Below, one piece after another: positions 9,688 through 20,233 of a stretch of 64,000 nucleotides of DNA. How positions within the stretch are numbered: position 1 is the first letter of the stretch; each line of letters starts with the position of its first letter. Both the position numbers and the translations under genes were made by a program. This DNA is from an uncultured Planctomycetota bacterium. GTDB lineage: Bacteria > Planctomycetota > Phycisphaerae > Phycisphaerales > UBA5793. Below the pieces are notes generated by a model. It saw only the letters and a program-made list of their open reading frames with translations, was not told the DNA's origin and did no database searches. The stretch is taken from assembly GCA_900696685.1 (NCBI GenBank), contig CAADHA010000115.1, forward strand, positions 1 through 64,000, in the 5' to 3' direction.

Positions 9688-10803
9688 ATGCGCACCAGAA
9701 ACCAGCGAAGCGGCGACGGGCGATGGATCGCGGCAGCGGCTGCGGGGCTGATGCTCTGCATCTCTCCCGCGCACAGTCTTGGCCGGCAGGTCGAGCGCAG
9801 CCTCACCGAGGCCGGCACCTGGTCCATCCTCGAAGAGCCGGAACTCAACACGCCCGCTGGCAAACTCCACCTCGCCCGCCAGGCGCTCGCCCAGCAGCGC
9901 TACGGCGACGCCCGGCGCCGCATCGACGCCTGGCTCAAGGAGCACAAGGCTGACCCGCTCGAACCCGAGGCTTACCTGATCCGAGGCGACTCGCTCTATC
10001 TCCAGAAGGAGTACTACAAGTCCCTCTACGACTACGAGATGGTCTGCCGCATGTATCCAGGCAGCGAAGCGTTCATGATCGCCCTCGAACGCGAGTTCGA
10101 GGTGGCGAAACTGTTCTCGAGCGGAGTGCGCCGCAAGGTCATGGGTGTCCGCTGGATGCGGGCATGGGAGGAGGCGGAGGAGCTCTTCATCCGCATCCAG
10201 GAGCGCGCGCCGGGGAGCAAGCTCGCCGAGCGGGCGGCGCGGGCTCTGGCCGACCACTACTACGACCGGCGCCGCATGGAACTCGCCTCGACGATGTACG
10301 ACATCTATCTCAAGAATCACCCGAAGGCCGCGGACACCTCCGATGCCATGCAGCGCCTGGTTTTCTCCCACTTGGCCACGTTTAAAGGCCCGGCTTTCGA
10401 CGTCTCCGGCCTCGAGGAGGCCAGCGGCTGGCTGAACGTCCTGACCACGCGCTATCCGGCCGAGGCGCAGCAGATCCGCGCGGAGGCGCTTCAGCAGCGC
10501 ATCGAGGAGGCGCGGGCGGAGAAGATGCTCGTCGATGCCGACTTCTATCTTCGGCGCAAGGACGAAGTCTCGGCGAAGTTCATGCTCGAACGGCTCATCC
10601 GCCGCCACTCGTCCACCCTCGCCGCCCAGCGCGCATACCGCGCGATGAAGCAGCGCGGCTGGGTGAGCGATGAAGTGCCCGAGGAACTGCGCGAACACGA
10701 GCCGCCGCCCCTCGGCGCGCGATCGCCCGAAGCGATCACTGATGAGTCGGTCGCGGGAGGTCTCGAGGCGCTCAACGCATCGGAGGCGACGCGGCAGCCA
10801 TGA
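9688..10803 (+). CDS. TPR-type envelope protein, BamD-like
   Basis: Exported protein of 371 aa with helical repeats. The ATG at 9688 begins a signal-like segment (GRWIAAAAAGLMLCISPAHS). The mature part has tetratricopeptide-like units (LHLARQALAQQRYGDARRRI, AYLIRGDSLYLQKEYYKSLY and later AARALADHYYDRRRMELASTMYDIYLK) typical of BamD/YfiO and related outer-membrane assembly proteins. There is no clear lipobox cysteine after the signal, unlike classical BamD. The stop overlaps the start of the LptE-like gene by four bases (ATGA), so both are translated from one transcript, consistent with outer-membrane biogenesis. Confidence 0.7.
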   Translation: MRTRNQRSGDGRWIAAAAAGLMLCISPAHSLGRQVERSLTEAGTWSILEEPELNTPAGKLHLARQALAQQRYGDARRRIDAWLKEHKADPLEPEAYLIRGDSLYLQKEYYKSLYDYEMVCRMYPGSEAFMIALEREFEVAKLFSSGVRRKVMGVRWMRAWEEAEELFIRIQERAPGSKLAERAARALADHYYDRRRMELASTMYDIYLKNHPKAADTSDAMQRLVFSHLATFKGPAFDVSGLEEASGWLNVLTTRYPAEAQQIRAEALQQRIEEARAEKMLVDADFYLRRKDEVSAKFMLERLIRRHSSTLAAQRAYRAMKQRGWVSDEVPEELREHEPPPLGARSPEAITDESVAGGLEALNASEATRQP

Positions 10804-11345
10804 ATCTCCTTCGCGGCATCCTGTTCGCGGTTCTCGCCGGCGCCGTGTTCGGCGCCGCCTGCGGCTGCGCGGGCAAAAGCGGCGCCGAAGCCGATGCGGC
10901 CGGCTACAGCGCGCGCAGCCTCTATCCCGCCGGCTACCGCTCCATCGCCGTCTCCATCTTCGACAACCGCACGTTCGTCACAGGCATCGAGCGCGACATC
11001 ACCGATGCGCTGATCAAGGAGATTCAGACGCGCACGCCCTACGCCGTCACCCGAAGCGAGTCGGCGGAGACGGAACTCTCGGGCGCGATCGTGGCCGTCG
11101 AGAAGACGCGGCTGAACCGCGCCCGCGGCAGCGGCCTGGTGCGCGAGGTGCTGCTGAGCGTGACGGTCGACTTCCAGTGGCGCGACTTGCGCACCGGCAA
11201 GGTGATCGTCGAGCGGAAGGAGTTTTCGGCCTCGGACGAGTCCATGCCTTCGCGTCCCTTCGGCGAGAGGCCGGAAATCGCCGAATACGGCCTGGCACAG
11301 ACTTTGGCGCGGCAGATCGTGGCGGAGATGCGCGATCAATGGTGA
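10800..11345 (+). CDS. lptE: LptE-like LPS-assembly lipoprotein
   Basis: Predicted outer-membrane lipoprotein of 181 aa. The N-terminus is a lipoprotein signal ending in a Cys after AVFGAACGC. The rest matches the LptE family pattern: YRSIAVSIFDNRTFVTGIERDIT, TDALIKEIQTRTPYAV, and a middle strand VTVDFQWRDLRTGKVI. LptE forms a plug complex with LptD that delivers lipopolysaccharide to the cell surface. It is translationally coupled to the BamD-like gene upstream. The presence of both argues for a diderm envelope. LptE is poorly conserved in sequence, so the family call rests on pattern rather than catalytic residues. Confidence 0.72.
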   Translation: MNLLRGILFAVLAGAVFGAACGCAGKSGAEADAAGYSARSLYPAGYRSIAVSIFDNRTFVTGIERDITDALIKEIQTRTPYAVTRSESAETELSGAIVAVEKTRLNRARGSGLVREVLLSVTVDFQWRDLRTGKVIVERKEFSASDESMPSRPFGERPEIAEYGLAQTLARQIVAEMRDQW

Positions 11346-11452
11346 GGTTCGGAGCGTAGAATCAACAGTCGGCCCGTGAGAGCCGATAAACCGGAGGGAC
11401 CGTGCCTCGCGGCTTTCCTGCGCGATCCGGCGCCCTGTGAGAACTGCACTTC

Positions 11453-13504
<2,052 letters not shown>

Positions 13505-13562
13505 ACGAAGCGCCGCAGCGACCCCATCGCGCCGGGTGCATGCGGCGCCCGATTCCCAACGC

Positions 13563-14096
13563 ATGAAACTCGCCGTCGTCAGTTGCAGTCTCGATCCCGA
13601 CAGTCGCAGCCGCGTTCTCGCGCGGCGGGCGCACGAGTTGCTCAAGGGCCGCGGCGCGGACTCGGACTGGATCGACCTGGCCGAGATTCCTCTGCCGTTG
13701 TGCGATGGCGGGGCGTGCTACAGCGATGCCAACGTGCGACTCGTGAGCGAGCGCCTTCGTGCGGCGCGCGGCATTCTCCTGGCCTCGCCCATCTACAACT
13801 TCGACGTGAGCAGCGCCGCCAAGAACCTCGTCGAACTCACGGGAAAGGCCGTCTGGACGGACACCGTCGTCGGGTTTCTGTGCGCCGCGGGCGGGCAGGG
13901 CAGTTACATGTCCGTCATGGCCCTGGCCAACAGCCTCATGCTCGACTTCCGTACGGTCATCGTTCCCCGCTTCGTCTACGCCACGAGCCGCGACTTCGAG
14001 GGCGACGAGATCGTCAGCGAAGCCGTCCGCGATCGCATTGAGCAGTTGTCCGGCGATCTGATCCGTTTCACAACCGGGCTGTTCGGCCAGACCTGA
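13563..14096 (+). CDS. NADPH-dependent FMN reductase family protein
   Basis: Flavodoxin-fold oxidoreductase of 177 aa that binds FMN and reduces flavin or small substrates with NAD(P)H. I start at the ATG at 13563 because MKLAVVSCSLDPDSRSR is the family N-terminus, with the phosphate-binding loop between strand 1 and helix 1. The second loop, LLASPIYNFDVSSAAKNLVE, is the family signature that contacts the isoalloxazine ring. Length matches the family (170-200 aa). It lies 58 bases after ftsH on the same strand and could be in its transcript. The substrate is unknown. Confidence 0.85.
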   Translation: MKLAVVSCSLDPDSRSRVLARRAHELLKGRGADSDWIDLAEIPLPLCDGGACYSDANVRLVSERLRAARGILLASPIYNFDVSSAAKNLVELTGKAVWTDTVVGFLCAAGGQGSYMSVMALANSLMLDFRTVIVPRFVYATSRDFEGDEIVSEAVRDRIEQLSGDLIRFTTGLFGQT

Positions 14097-14276
14097 CGCC
14101 GCGCAGGCGCGCATCGGCCGGCGATCAATCTGCGCTTTTCTCCGGTGGGTTCTCTGGCGGGAAATCGGTGGGGCCGCCCCATCAGCGTGCGCCGGTAATC
14201 GCGCGCCGTCGCTTTGCCTCCTCTCGGTGCAATGGCTCGCTCTCATGCGGGTCTGACGCATCACGAGGAGCATCGC

Positions 14277-15764
14277 GTGTCCTACGAACTTGCCCCATTC
14301 GCCGACGTCAGCCTCACGGAACCTCTTCTGCGGCTGCTGATCGAAGAGCACGAGGAACGGACGCTTCCCGCGTGCGAGCGCCTGCTGGCCTACTACCGCA
14401 ATGACGAGGAGCCGACCCCGGGCGCCGGCGGCGCAGTGATCTGGCGCGCGGCACAGATCGCCGGCCTGCCAGACCGCCTCACGCGCCCCATCGAGGGAGC
14501 GCCGCGCAAGGAGATCGTCATCGAGAACGACATCGGCTGGCGCGTCCAGTCGGTCGTCGATTACGTCGCCGGACGCGACGTCGCCTTTGTCTCCCGCGCC
14601 CGCGAGGCGCAGACAGCGCGGACGATCGGCGAGGTCGTCGAAGCGCTCTTCGAGGCGAACGGTTCGACGGGCCTCATCCAGGAGGCGGTCCTTCTCGGCG
14701 CGATCTACGGGCACGTTGATCTTCTGCTGCGCCTCGATCAGGCGCCGCGGCGCGAGGCGAAGACGCAGGCGGGTCTGGAGGAACTCCTCAACATCGTGCG
14801 ATCGATGCGGATCGAAGTGGTCGAGCGCCCGCGTGCCTTTGCGCTTCTGAATCCTTCGGACTACCGCCGCGTTGACGCTTACATCATTCGCCATGAGCGG
14901 TGGCTCAACGACGTGGAGAGCGGCGGGTTTCTCTCGCGCGTCGGGTCGTGGCTCAGCCGCAACCGCGTCCAAGCGCCGCCCCGCCGCGCCACGGCGAGCG
15001 TCACCGAGATCATCTCCGCCGCGCACCGCCAGGTGTACGAAGATGAGCAACTCGTGCTCGACGAGCCGAACAACCTGGGCTTCGTGCCCGTGGCGCACGT
15101 GCAGCACCAGCGGCGGCCGTTCGAGTATTCCGGCCTCGGCGAGGTCGAGCCGCTCATCCCCCTCCAGGACGAACTCAACACGCGCCTGAGCGACCGGGCC
15201 AACCGCGTCACGCTCCAGAGTTTCAAGATGTACCTCGGCAAGGGCATCGAGGGCTTCGGCGAGCGCCCCGTCGGGCCGGGGCAGATGTGGATCACTGAGA
15301 ATGCCGAGGCGTCGATCGACACCTTCGGCGGCGACGCGGAAAGCCCGAGCGAGGAAAGCCACATCCGCGAAGTGCGCGAAGCGATCGACAAGATTTCCGC
15401 CGTGACGCCCCTCGCCGCCGGACTGATCCGCGCCAAGGTCGGCACGCTTTCGAGCGAGAACGCGATGCGCATCTCGCTGCTGGGGATTCTGAGCAAGACG
15501 CTGCGCCTGCGGCAACTCTACGGGCGCGGCCTGAGCGACGTGTGCTCCATGGCGCTTGCGGCGCTCGACCAGGCGGGCTGGCTGCGCACGGAGCCTTGCG
15601 ACCGCTGCGTCGAGCCGCTCTGGGCGCCGCCGATTCCGCAGGATGAGTCGCGCGTCCTCGCCGATGCGCTTGTGAAGCGCGACTTGGGGGTTCCGTCGGA
15701 AGTGATTCTCGCGGAACTCGGCTACGGCGACCGGCCGCGGGCGCGCCCGCAGGCGGGACGGTAG
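14277..15764 (+). CDS. Phage portal-like protein
   Basis: Probable portal subunit, the dodecameric ring through which DNA enters a phage head. The chosen GTG at 14277 has an AGGAG eight bases upstream; it gives 495 aa, within the usual 450-550 aa range. Supporting features are the N-terminal half with WRVQSVVDYVAGRDVAF, the central AVLLGAIYGHVDLLL, and the helical C-terminal crown with PLIPLQDELNTRLSDRANRV and SAVTPLAAGLIRAKVGTLS, which resemble SPP1 gp6-type portals. Position directly before scaffold-like and capsid genes strengthens the call. No terminase lies next to it, which is unusual; a terminase operon begins near 36.5 kb. Confidence 0.75.
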   Translation: MSYELAPFADVSLTEPLLRLLIEEHEERTLPACERLLAYYRNDEEPTPGAGGAVIWRAAQIAGLPDRLTRPIEGAPRKEIVIENDIGWRVQSVVDYVAGRDVAFVSRAREAQTARTIGEVVEALFEANGSTGLIQEAVLLGAIYGHVDLLLRLDQAPRREAKTQAGLEELLNIVRSMRIEVVERPRAFALLNPSDYRRVDAYIIRHERWLNDVESGGFLSRVGSWLSRNRVQAPPRRATASVTEIISAAHRQVYEDEQLVLDEPNNLGFVPVAHVQHQRRPFEYSGLGEVEPLIPLQDELNTRLSDRANRVTLQSFKMYLGKGIEGFGERPVGPGQMWITENAEASIDTFGGDAESPSEESHIREVREAIDKISAVTPLAAGLIRAKVGTLSSENAMRISLLGILSKTLRLRQLYGRGLSDVCSMALAALDQAGWLRTEPCDRCVEPLWAPPIPQDESRVLADALVKRDLGVPSEVILAELGYGDRPRARPQAGR

Positions 15765-15802
15765 CAGCACCTCAACATCACCCTTGCATTGGAGTCAGAG
15801 CA

Positions 15803-16375
15803 ATGAACGAAACCACGGAACAGATCGAAGTCGAGCCGGTTGGCGCCGCGGATGGAACGCCCGCTGATTCGGAGGCATCATCGAAGGAGAGCCAAGCAGC
15901 CCCCGAGCAGGCCGCTCGACTCGTCAGCGTCAGCGAAGCCATCCGGTATCGCAAGCGGGCGCAGGCGGCGGAGCGCGAACTGGCGGAGACGAAAGAGCGC
16001 CTCGACGAGGCGACGCGGCAAGCGCAGACCGCGCAGCAGCGGCTGGCGCAGTCAGATCGCCGCGCCGCGATCGATCGCGGCCTGATCGAGTCGGGCGCGG
16101 CGGACCTCGAAGCGGCGCGTCTGCTCGTCGAGGCGGCATTGAACGAAGGCGAGGCCGACGTCGCCGGCGCGATTGAAGGCGTGCGGCGGCAGCGGCCGCA
16201 GATGTTCCGCACAATCAGTCAGGGTCTCAATCGCACCGCGGCGATGGGGCCGGCCGTGCGCCACGCGCCTGAGAGCGTGCGCGACCTCGATCGCGCCGCC
16301 CGTGCCGCCCGGCGCAGCGGGCACAACGCGGATGTCATGCACTACATGAACCTTCGGCGCAGCGCGCCGCGATGA
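15803..16375 (+). CDS. Phage scaffold-like coiled-coil protein
   Basis: Acidic-then-basic protein of 190 aa with the layout of a phage scaffolding protein: a disordered Glu/Ala/Ser-rich N-terminus, a long coiled coil over about residues 45-95 (RYRKRAQAAERELAETKERL and the following Gln/Ala-rich heptads), and a basic C-terminus (RAARAARRSGHNADVMHY). Scaffolds lie between portal and major capsid genes in many tailed phages, which is exactly this position. Sequence similarity cannot be judged here because scaffolds diverge quickly, so the role rests on architecture and neighbours. Confidence 0.6.
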   Translation: MNETTEQIEVEPVGAADGTPADSEASSKESQAAPEQAARLVSVSEAIRYRKRAQAAERELAETKERLDEATRQAQTAQQRLAQSDRRAAIDRGLIESGAADLEAARLLVEAALNEGEADVAGAIEGVRRQRPQMFRTISQGLNRTAAMGPAVRHAPESVRDLDRAARAARRSGHNADVMHYMNLRRSAPR

Positions 16376-16404
16376 GGCGGCGCCGTGCGCCGCGATGAGG
16401 CGGC
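16364..16404. repeat. Short direct repeat across the scaffold stop codon
   Basis: An 18-base unit (GCGCCGCGATGAGGCGGC) occurs at 16364-16381 and again at 16387-16404, a 23-base period. The first copy contains the TGA stop of the scaffold-like gene, so it looks like a local duplication of the gene end. Confidence 0.7.
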
Positions 16405-16513
16405 CAGGCGAAGACGCAAGCGTCTCCCGCACTCGCAACGCCTCTTGGGTCAGTGACCCTCGACCACGTCACACGCATTGCTCAGCAACACCACGCACTG
16501 AAAGGACCACACC

Positions 16514-17689
16514 ATGTCGTTCACAGGAAAGGCAACCTACTCGGCGGGCGCGACGCTGCCGGAGATCGTCGAAGACGTCTCCGACATCATCGGGATCGTC
16601 AGCCCCTTCGAGACCCCGCTGCTCGATCACCTCGGCGATCCCGCGCGGCCCGCCATCAGCACCATCCACGAGTGGCTCGAAGACACGCTTCTTCCCAACC
16701 GCGGTCAGATCAACGACGCGACCTACGTCAACGCGCTGACCGACACGAACTTCGTCGTGGACGACGCCTCGATCTTCCGAATCGGCGACCAGATTCAGGT
16801 CGCGGGCAGCCGCGAGGTCATGCTCGTGACCAACGTCAACACCGGAACGAACACGCTGACGGTCATCCGCGGGTACGGCGGCACGACCAACGAACCGCTC
16901 GCCGACGACCAGGTGCTGCACATCCTCGGCAACGCGGCGCTCGAAGGGGCCGACCGGCCCGCCAGCCGCTTCACCAATCGCACGCGGCAGCGCAACTACA
17001 CGCAGATTTTCACCTCAAGCGTCGAGGTCTCCGGATCGCAGCAGGCGGTGCGCCTGCACGCCCTGCGCGATGAACTCGACTACCAGAAGCAGCAGCGGCT
17101 GCGCGAACTGGTCCGCGACCTGGAGAACTGCGTGATCACCGGGACGGCGCCGGCCGCCGATGGCGAAGGCTCGGGCACCGTGCGCCGCACGATGGACGGC
17201 CTCATCCGCCGCATCGGGACCAACATCTTCGAGCCGGGCGTCGGGCCCATCCCGCCGGGCGAAGGGACGAACGAAGATCTGCTCACGGAAGAGATTCTCA
17301 ACGCCGCGCTGCGCACCGCGTGGGAGGCCAGTTCGGGCACCATCGACACCATCGTCGTCAACGGCTTCCAGAAGCGGCGCATCAACTCGATGCTCTTCCC
17401 GAACCGGCAGTACACCAGCGAAGAAGACCGTCTGCGCGAGTTCGTCGCGGTCTATGAGTCGGACTTCGGCGTATGCCGCGTCGTGCTCAGCCGCTGGGTG
17501 CCGGCCGACACGGTGCTTCTGCTTGATCGCTCGCGCCTCAGCGTCATGCCGCTGGCCGGGCGCAGTTTCCACTACAAGCCGCTGAGCAGCACCGGCGACT
17601 CCGAAGTCGGCGAGATCATCGGCGAGTACACGCTGGAGATGCGCAACGAGAACGCGCACGCGCTCATCCGCGCCCTCGGCACGTCGTAA
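16514..17689 (+). CDS. Major capsid protein, SU10/DUF5309 type
   Basis: Main head shell protein, 391 aa. It follows the DUF5309 (phage SU10-like major capsid) pattern: N-terminal SAGATLPEIVEDVSDIIGIV, then PFETPLLDHLGDP with a beta-strand-rich insert (residues about 75-140, VMLVTNVNTGTNTLTVIRGY), and the HK97-fold core containing RTRQRNYTQIF, ELVRDLENCVITG and IDTIVVNGFQKRRI. The C-terminal GEYTLEMRNENAHALIR is characteristic of the family. The protein is complete and in frame, so the head module has not decayed. It follows the scaffold-like gene by 138 bases. Confidence 0.85.
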   Translation: MSFTGKATYSAGATLPEIVEDVSDIIGIVSPFETPLLDHLGDPARPAISTIHEWLEDTLLPNRGQINDATYVNALTDTNFVVDDASIFRIGDQIQVAGSREVMLVTNVNTGTNTLTVIRGYGGTTNEPLADDQVLHILGNAALEGADRPASRFTNRTRQRNYTQIFTSSVEVSGSQQAVRLHALRDELDYQKQQRLRELVRDLENCVITGTAPAADGEGSGTVRRTMDGLIRRIGTNIFEPGVGPIPPGEGTNEDLLTEEILNAALRTAWEASSGTIDTIVVNGFQKRRINSMLFPNRQYTSEEDRLREFVAVYESDFGVCRVVLSRWVPADTVLLLDRSRLSVMPLAGRSFHYKPLSSTGDSEVGEIIGEYTLEMRNENAHALIRALGTS

Positions 17690-17773
17690 CTCATCTCTCC
17701 TCCGCTCCCGGTCGCGGGCCTGACCGCCCGCGGCCGGTTTTTACGACTGTCACTCAACATCGAGAGGTCGACC

Positions 17774-18421
17774 ATGCCCTTCGCCAACGATCGTCGGCTG
17801 CTGGTGCTCGAACCCAACCTCTTCCGCGACGTGGAGTTCGCCTCGGCGCTGATTGCGAGCGGGACGGACGGCGTACTCAGCGGCACGTCCTTCACGTCCG
17901 CGTCGGCGGACTTTGAGGCGGCGGGCGTCGATGCCGGGCACGTCATCTCCCTCAGCAGCCGGGCCGTCGAAGTCATCCAGCGCGTTTCGGCCACGGAACT
18001 GATCGTCTCGCTGCTGCGCGCGCGAGTTGAGGACGATCCGCTGCCTCCGCCCGACGGTGTGGCAATTGTTTACACGGTCCGGTCCTTCTCGCCGCAGATC
18101 GAAACGGTGCACAGGCAGGTGATGCGCATGGCGGGCATCGAGCCGGACGCCGCGGATGCGGCCGAGGGCGAGGCGACGGTCGAGGCCGTGCTCAACGCCG
18201 ACGAGATGGGCCTGGTCGAGGCGCTGGGCTCGCTGGAGATGATCTTCGCCGCGGCCGCTTCAATCCTCGCCGATGAGCCGTACCTGCGTCTGCGTGCGGC
18301 ATCCTACCGCGAGCGCTTCGCCTCGGCGCGGCAGAGGGTGCGCGTTCGACTTGACCTCGACGGCGACGGGGTCTCCGACGTGATGCGCTCCCTGAGCGCC
18401 GTGCAGTTCGTGCGGTGGTAG
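17774..18421 (+). CDS. Hypothetical head-module protein, 215 aa
   Basis: Unrecognised protein between the capsid gene and the holin-like gene. The N-terminal half is beta-rich (LLVLEPNLFRDVEFAS, VISLSSRAVEVIQRV). The C-terminal half is helical and ends with an EF-hand-like calcium loop, DLDGDGVSD, at about residues 197-205. By position it could be a head-tail connector or adaptor, but the N-terminus is not a typical connector and I have no sequence evidence for that. Length, start codon and coding bias all look genuine. Confidence 0.55.
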   Translation: MPFANDRRLLVLEPNLFRDVEFASALIASGTDGVLSGTSFTSASADFEAAGVDAGHVISLSSRAVEVIQRVSATELIVSLLRARVEDDPLPPPDGVAIVYTVRSFSPQIETVHRQVMRMAGIEPDAADAAEGEATVEAVLNADEMGLVEALGSLEMIFAAAASILADEPYLRLRAASYRERFASARQRVRVRLDLDGDGVSDVMRSLSAVQFVRW

Positions 18422-18508
18422 CAAGGCGTCGCCAGGGAATCGATGAGACGATTGTTCGGCGCCATGCAAGACCGCTTGCGCCTTCGCATCGGCTGAGGAG
18501 GTTGGCGC

Positions 18509-18823
18509 GTGGAAGAGTCGATCCTCCAGCATCTGGCGCAGTTCGGCGTGGCCGGCCTCATGGGAATTCTGTGGGTGATCGAGAGGCGGCACTCCAACCA
18601 GCGCGAGCGCGAGTTGAGCGAAGCCCATCAACGCCTCATGGAGCAACGGACGGAACTTGGCGAACTCATCGGAGTCGTGCGGGACAACACGGCCGCAATG
18701 ACCGCGCTCCAGGAAGGCCAGGCGCGGGTGGCGCGGGCGTTCGAGCAGGTGACGGCCGAGTTGCGGCGCTCGCGGCAGGGGGGCGGAAGCGCCTCCCGCC
18801 GGCCGATGGATCAGGCGGGCTGA
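18509..18823 (+). CDS. Small membrane coiled-coil protein, holin-like
   Basis: Protein of 104 aa starting at a GTG preceded by a strong GAGGAGGT ribosome-binding site (18494-18502). One N-terminal membrane helix (AQFGVAGLMGILWVIE, about residues 9-24) is followed by a charged coiled coil (RELSEAHQRLMEQRTELGEL and onwards) and a basic tail. This is the layout of BhlA-like holins and of many small phage membrane proteins. A role in lysis or in membrane-linked particle assembly would fit the location, but a single helix and a coil are weak evidence. Confidence 0.5.
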   Translation: MEESILQHLAQFGVAGLMGILWVIERRHSNQRERELSEAHQRLMEQRTELGELIGVVRDNTAAMTALQEGQARVARAFEQVTAELRRSRQGGGSASRRPMDQAG

Positions 18824-18886
18824 CCACCACTATCGTCAGAGGTGCTGAGATTGTCCGGGCAGGCTTTCGCCGATGAGTGACGAAGC

Positions 18887-19495
18887 ATGATGAGGCCATT
18901 CTGCGGAGCCATCGTGGTGGCGACGTGTCTGCTCCTGCTTGCCGGCGCGGGCTGCGAGGGGCCGGGCCGGGCGGCGGCCGGGCGCAATGGCGCCGTGCTC
19001 AATCCGGTCAGCGGGCCGGATGGTGAGCAAGCCCGCGGTCCAGCCGGTGCGACCAGCGATGTTCCGCCCTCCGGGCGCGGCCCGGCGGCATCGCCCGCCG
19101 AAGCAAGGGCGGCTGCCTGGCCGTTCCGGCCTGCATCGCTGCGCATCCACCCCCTCAGCCGCGCCGTGATCCTCGAGGGGTCGGCGACGGCCATCGAGGC
19201 GCGCGTCGAGTTCTTCGATCGTTTCGGACACACGACCAAGGGCGTGGGGATGATGAGGCTCGAACTGCACGCGGCCGACGCGCCGCCAGGCGGCGGGCGG
19301 CGCCTCGGAGCCTGGGAGATTGACCTGAGCGACGTCGATACGAACCTGCGCCACTATGACGATGTGACGCGAACCTATCTCTTCCGACTGGGCCTGGAGG
19401 GCCTGGGCGACCTGCCGGCGACGGCGCGCCTCAGCGCCACGGCCGTGATGCCCAATCAGCGCCTCAGCGCTTCGCTGACTGTCGCACTGCGGTGA
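18887..19495 (+). CDS. Hypothetical lipoprotein
   Basis: Predicted lipoprotein of 202 aa. The N-terminus is a lipoprotein signal (IVVATCLLLLAGAGC) with Cys at about residue 23, followed by a disordered Gly/Pro/Ala-rich linker to residue 75 and a compact beta-rich domain (LRIHPLSRAVILEGSATAIE, VEFFDRFGHTTKGVGMMRL). I do not recognise the domain. It sits 63 bases behind the holin-like gene but reads like a host envelope protein, so the end of the phage-like module is probably here or just before. Confidence 0.6.
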   Translation: MMRPFCGAIVVATCLLLLAGAGCEGPGRAAAGRNGAVLNPVSGPDGEQARGPAGATSDVPPSGRGPAASPAEARAAAWPFRPASLRIHPLSRAVILEGSATAIEARVEFFDRFGHTTKGVGMMRLELHAADAPPGGGRRLGAWEIDLSDVDTNLRHYDDVTRTYLFRLGLEGLGDLPATARLSATAVMPNQRLSASLTVALR

Positions 19496-19509
19496 CTGCC
19501 GCGTGCGGT

Positions 19510-20070
19510 CTATTCCTTCGCGCGGCTCTGGTACGACCCGTCGGCGGTGCTGATGCGGACGAGTTCGCCTTCCTCGATGAAGGGGGGCACGCGCGTCTTG
19601 AGGCCGGTTTCGAGGGTCGCTTCCTTGAGTTGGTTCGTCGCAGTCGCGCCCTTGATCGCCGGAGTCGTCCCGGTCACGAGAAGATCAACGGTCGCGGGCA
19701 GTTCGATCGTCAGGGGCTTGCCCTCGCAGACGAGGACGTTGACGACGGTGTTGGGCTTGAGGAACTTCATCGACTCCCCGACGAAGTCGTCGCTGAGCGT
19801 GGTCTGGTCGTAGGTGACATTGTCCATGAAGACATGGCCGGAGGCGTCGGTGTAGAGGTACTCCATCTCGCGGCGGTCAAGGTCGATCTGCTCGATGTCT
19901 TCGCCGCTGCGGAAGCGTTTTTCCATGACCAGGCCGGTCTGGACATTCTTGAGGCGAAGGTTGACCATGGCGCGCCAGTTGCCGGGGGTGATGTGCTGGA
20001 ACTGGGTGATGATGTACATCTGCCCGTCAATGCGGACGGCGTTGCCAGGTCGAAGTTCGGTGGATTTCAT
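19510..20070 (-). CDS. efp: Elongation factor P
   Basis: Translation factor that relieves ribosome stalling at proline stretches. The ATG at 20070 gives 186 aa, the standard length, and begins MKSTELRPGNAVRIDGQMYI. Domain I carries the loop at which EF-P is modified; here the text around residue 30 is FQHITPGNWRAMVNLRLKN, so the residue in the usual Lys position is the Asn/Trp of PGNW rather than the PGKG loop of E. coli. Domains II and III are complete (RREMEYLYTDASGHVFMDN, TKGATATNQLKEATLETG-like segment). It is convergent with the lipoprotein gene. Confidence 0.93.
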   Translation of the reverse strand: MKSTELRPGNAVRIDGQMYIITQFQHITPGNWRAMVNLRLKNVQTGLVMEKRFRSGEDIEQIDLDRREMEYLYTDASGHVFMDNVTYDQTTLSDDFVGESMKFLKPNTVVNVLVCEGKPLTIELPATVDLLVTGTTPAIKGATATNQLKEATLETGLKTRVPPFIEEGELVRISTADGSYQSRAKE

Positions 20071-20233
20071 CGATGGCTTCTCCCGCCGCCGGAGGTGCGG
20101 CCGTGGTTGCGTTTGAGCAGGGATGATATGCGGCGACGCGGGCGGCGTCGTAAAGCGGCCAGAGGGGCCAAACACCGGTACAACGCCCCGGAGGCGAGCG
20201 GGCCGGTCGGAATCGCCGCCGCCGACCAAGGCC

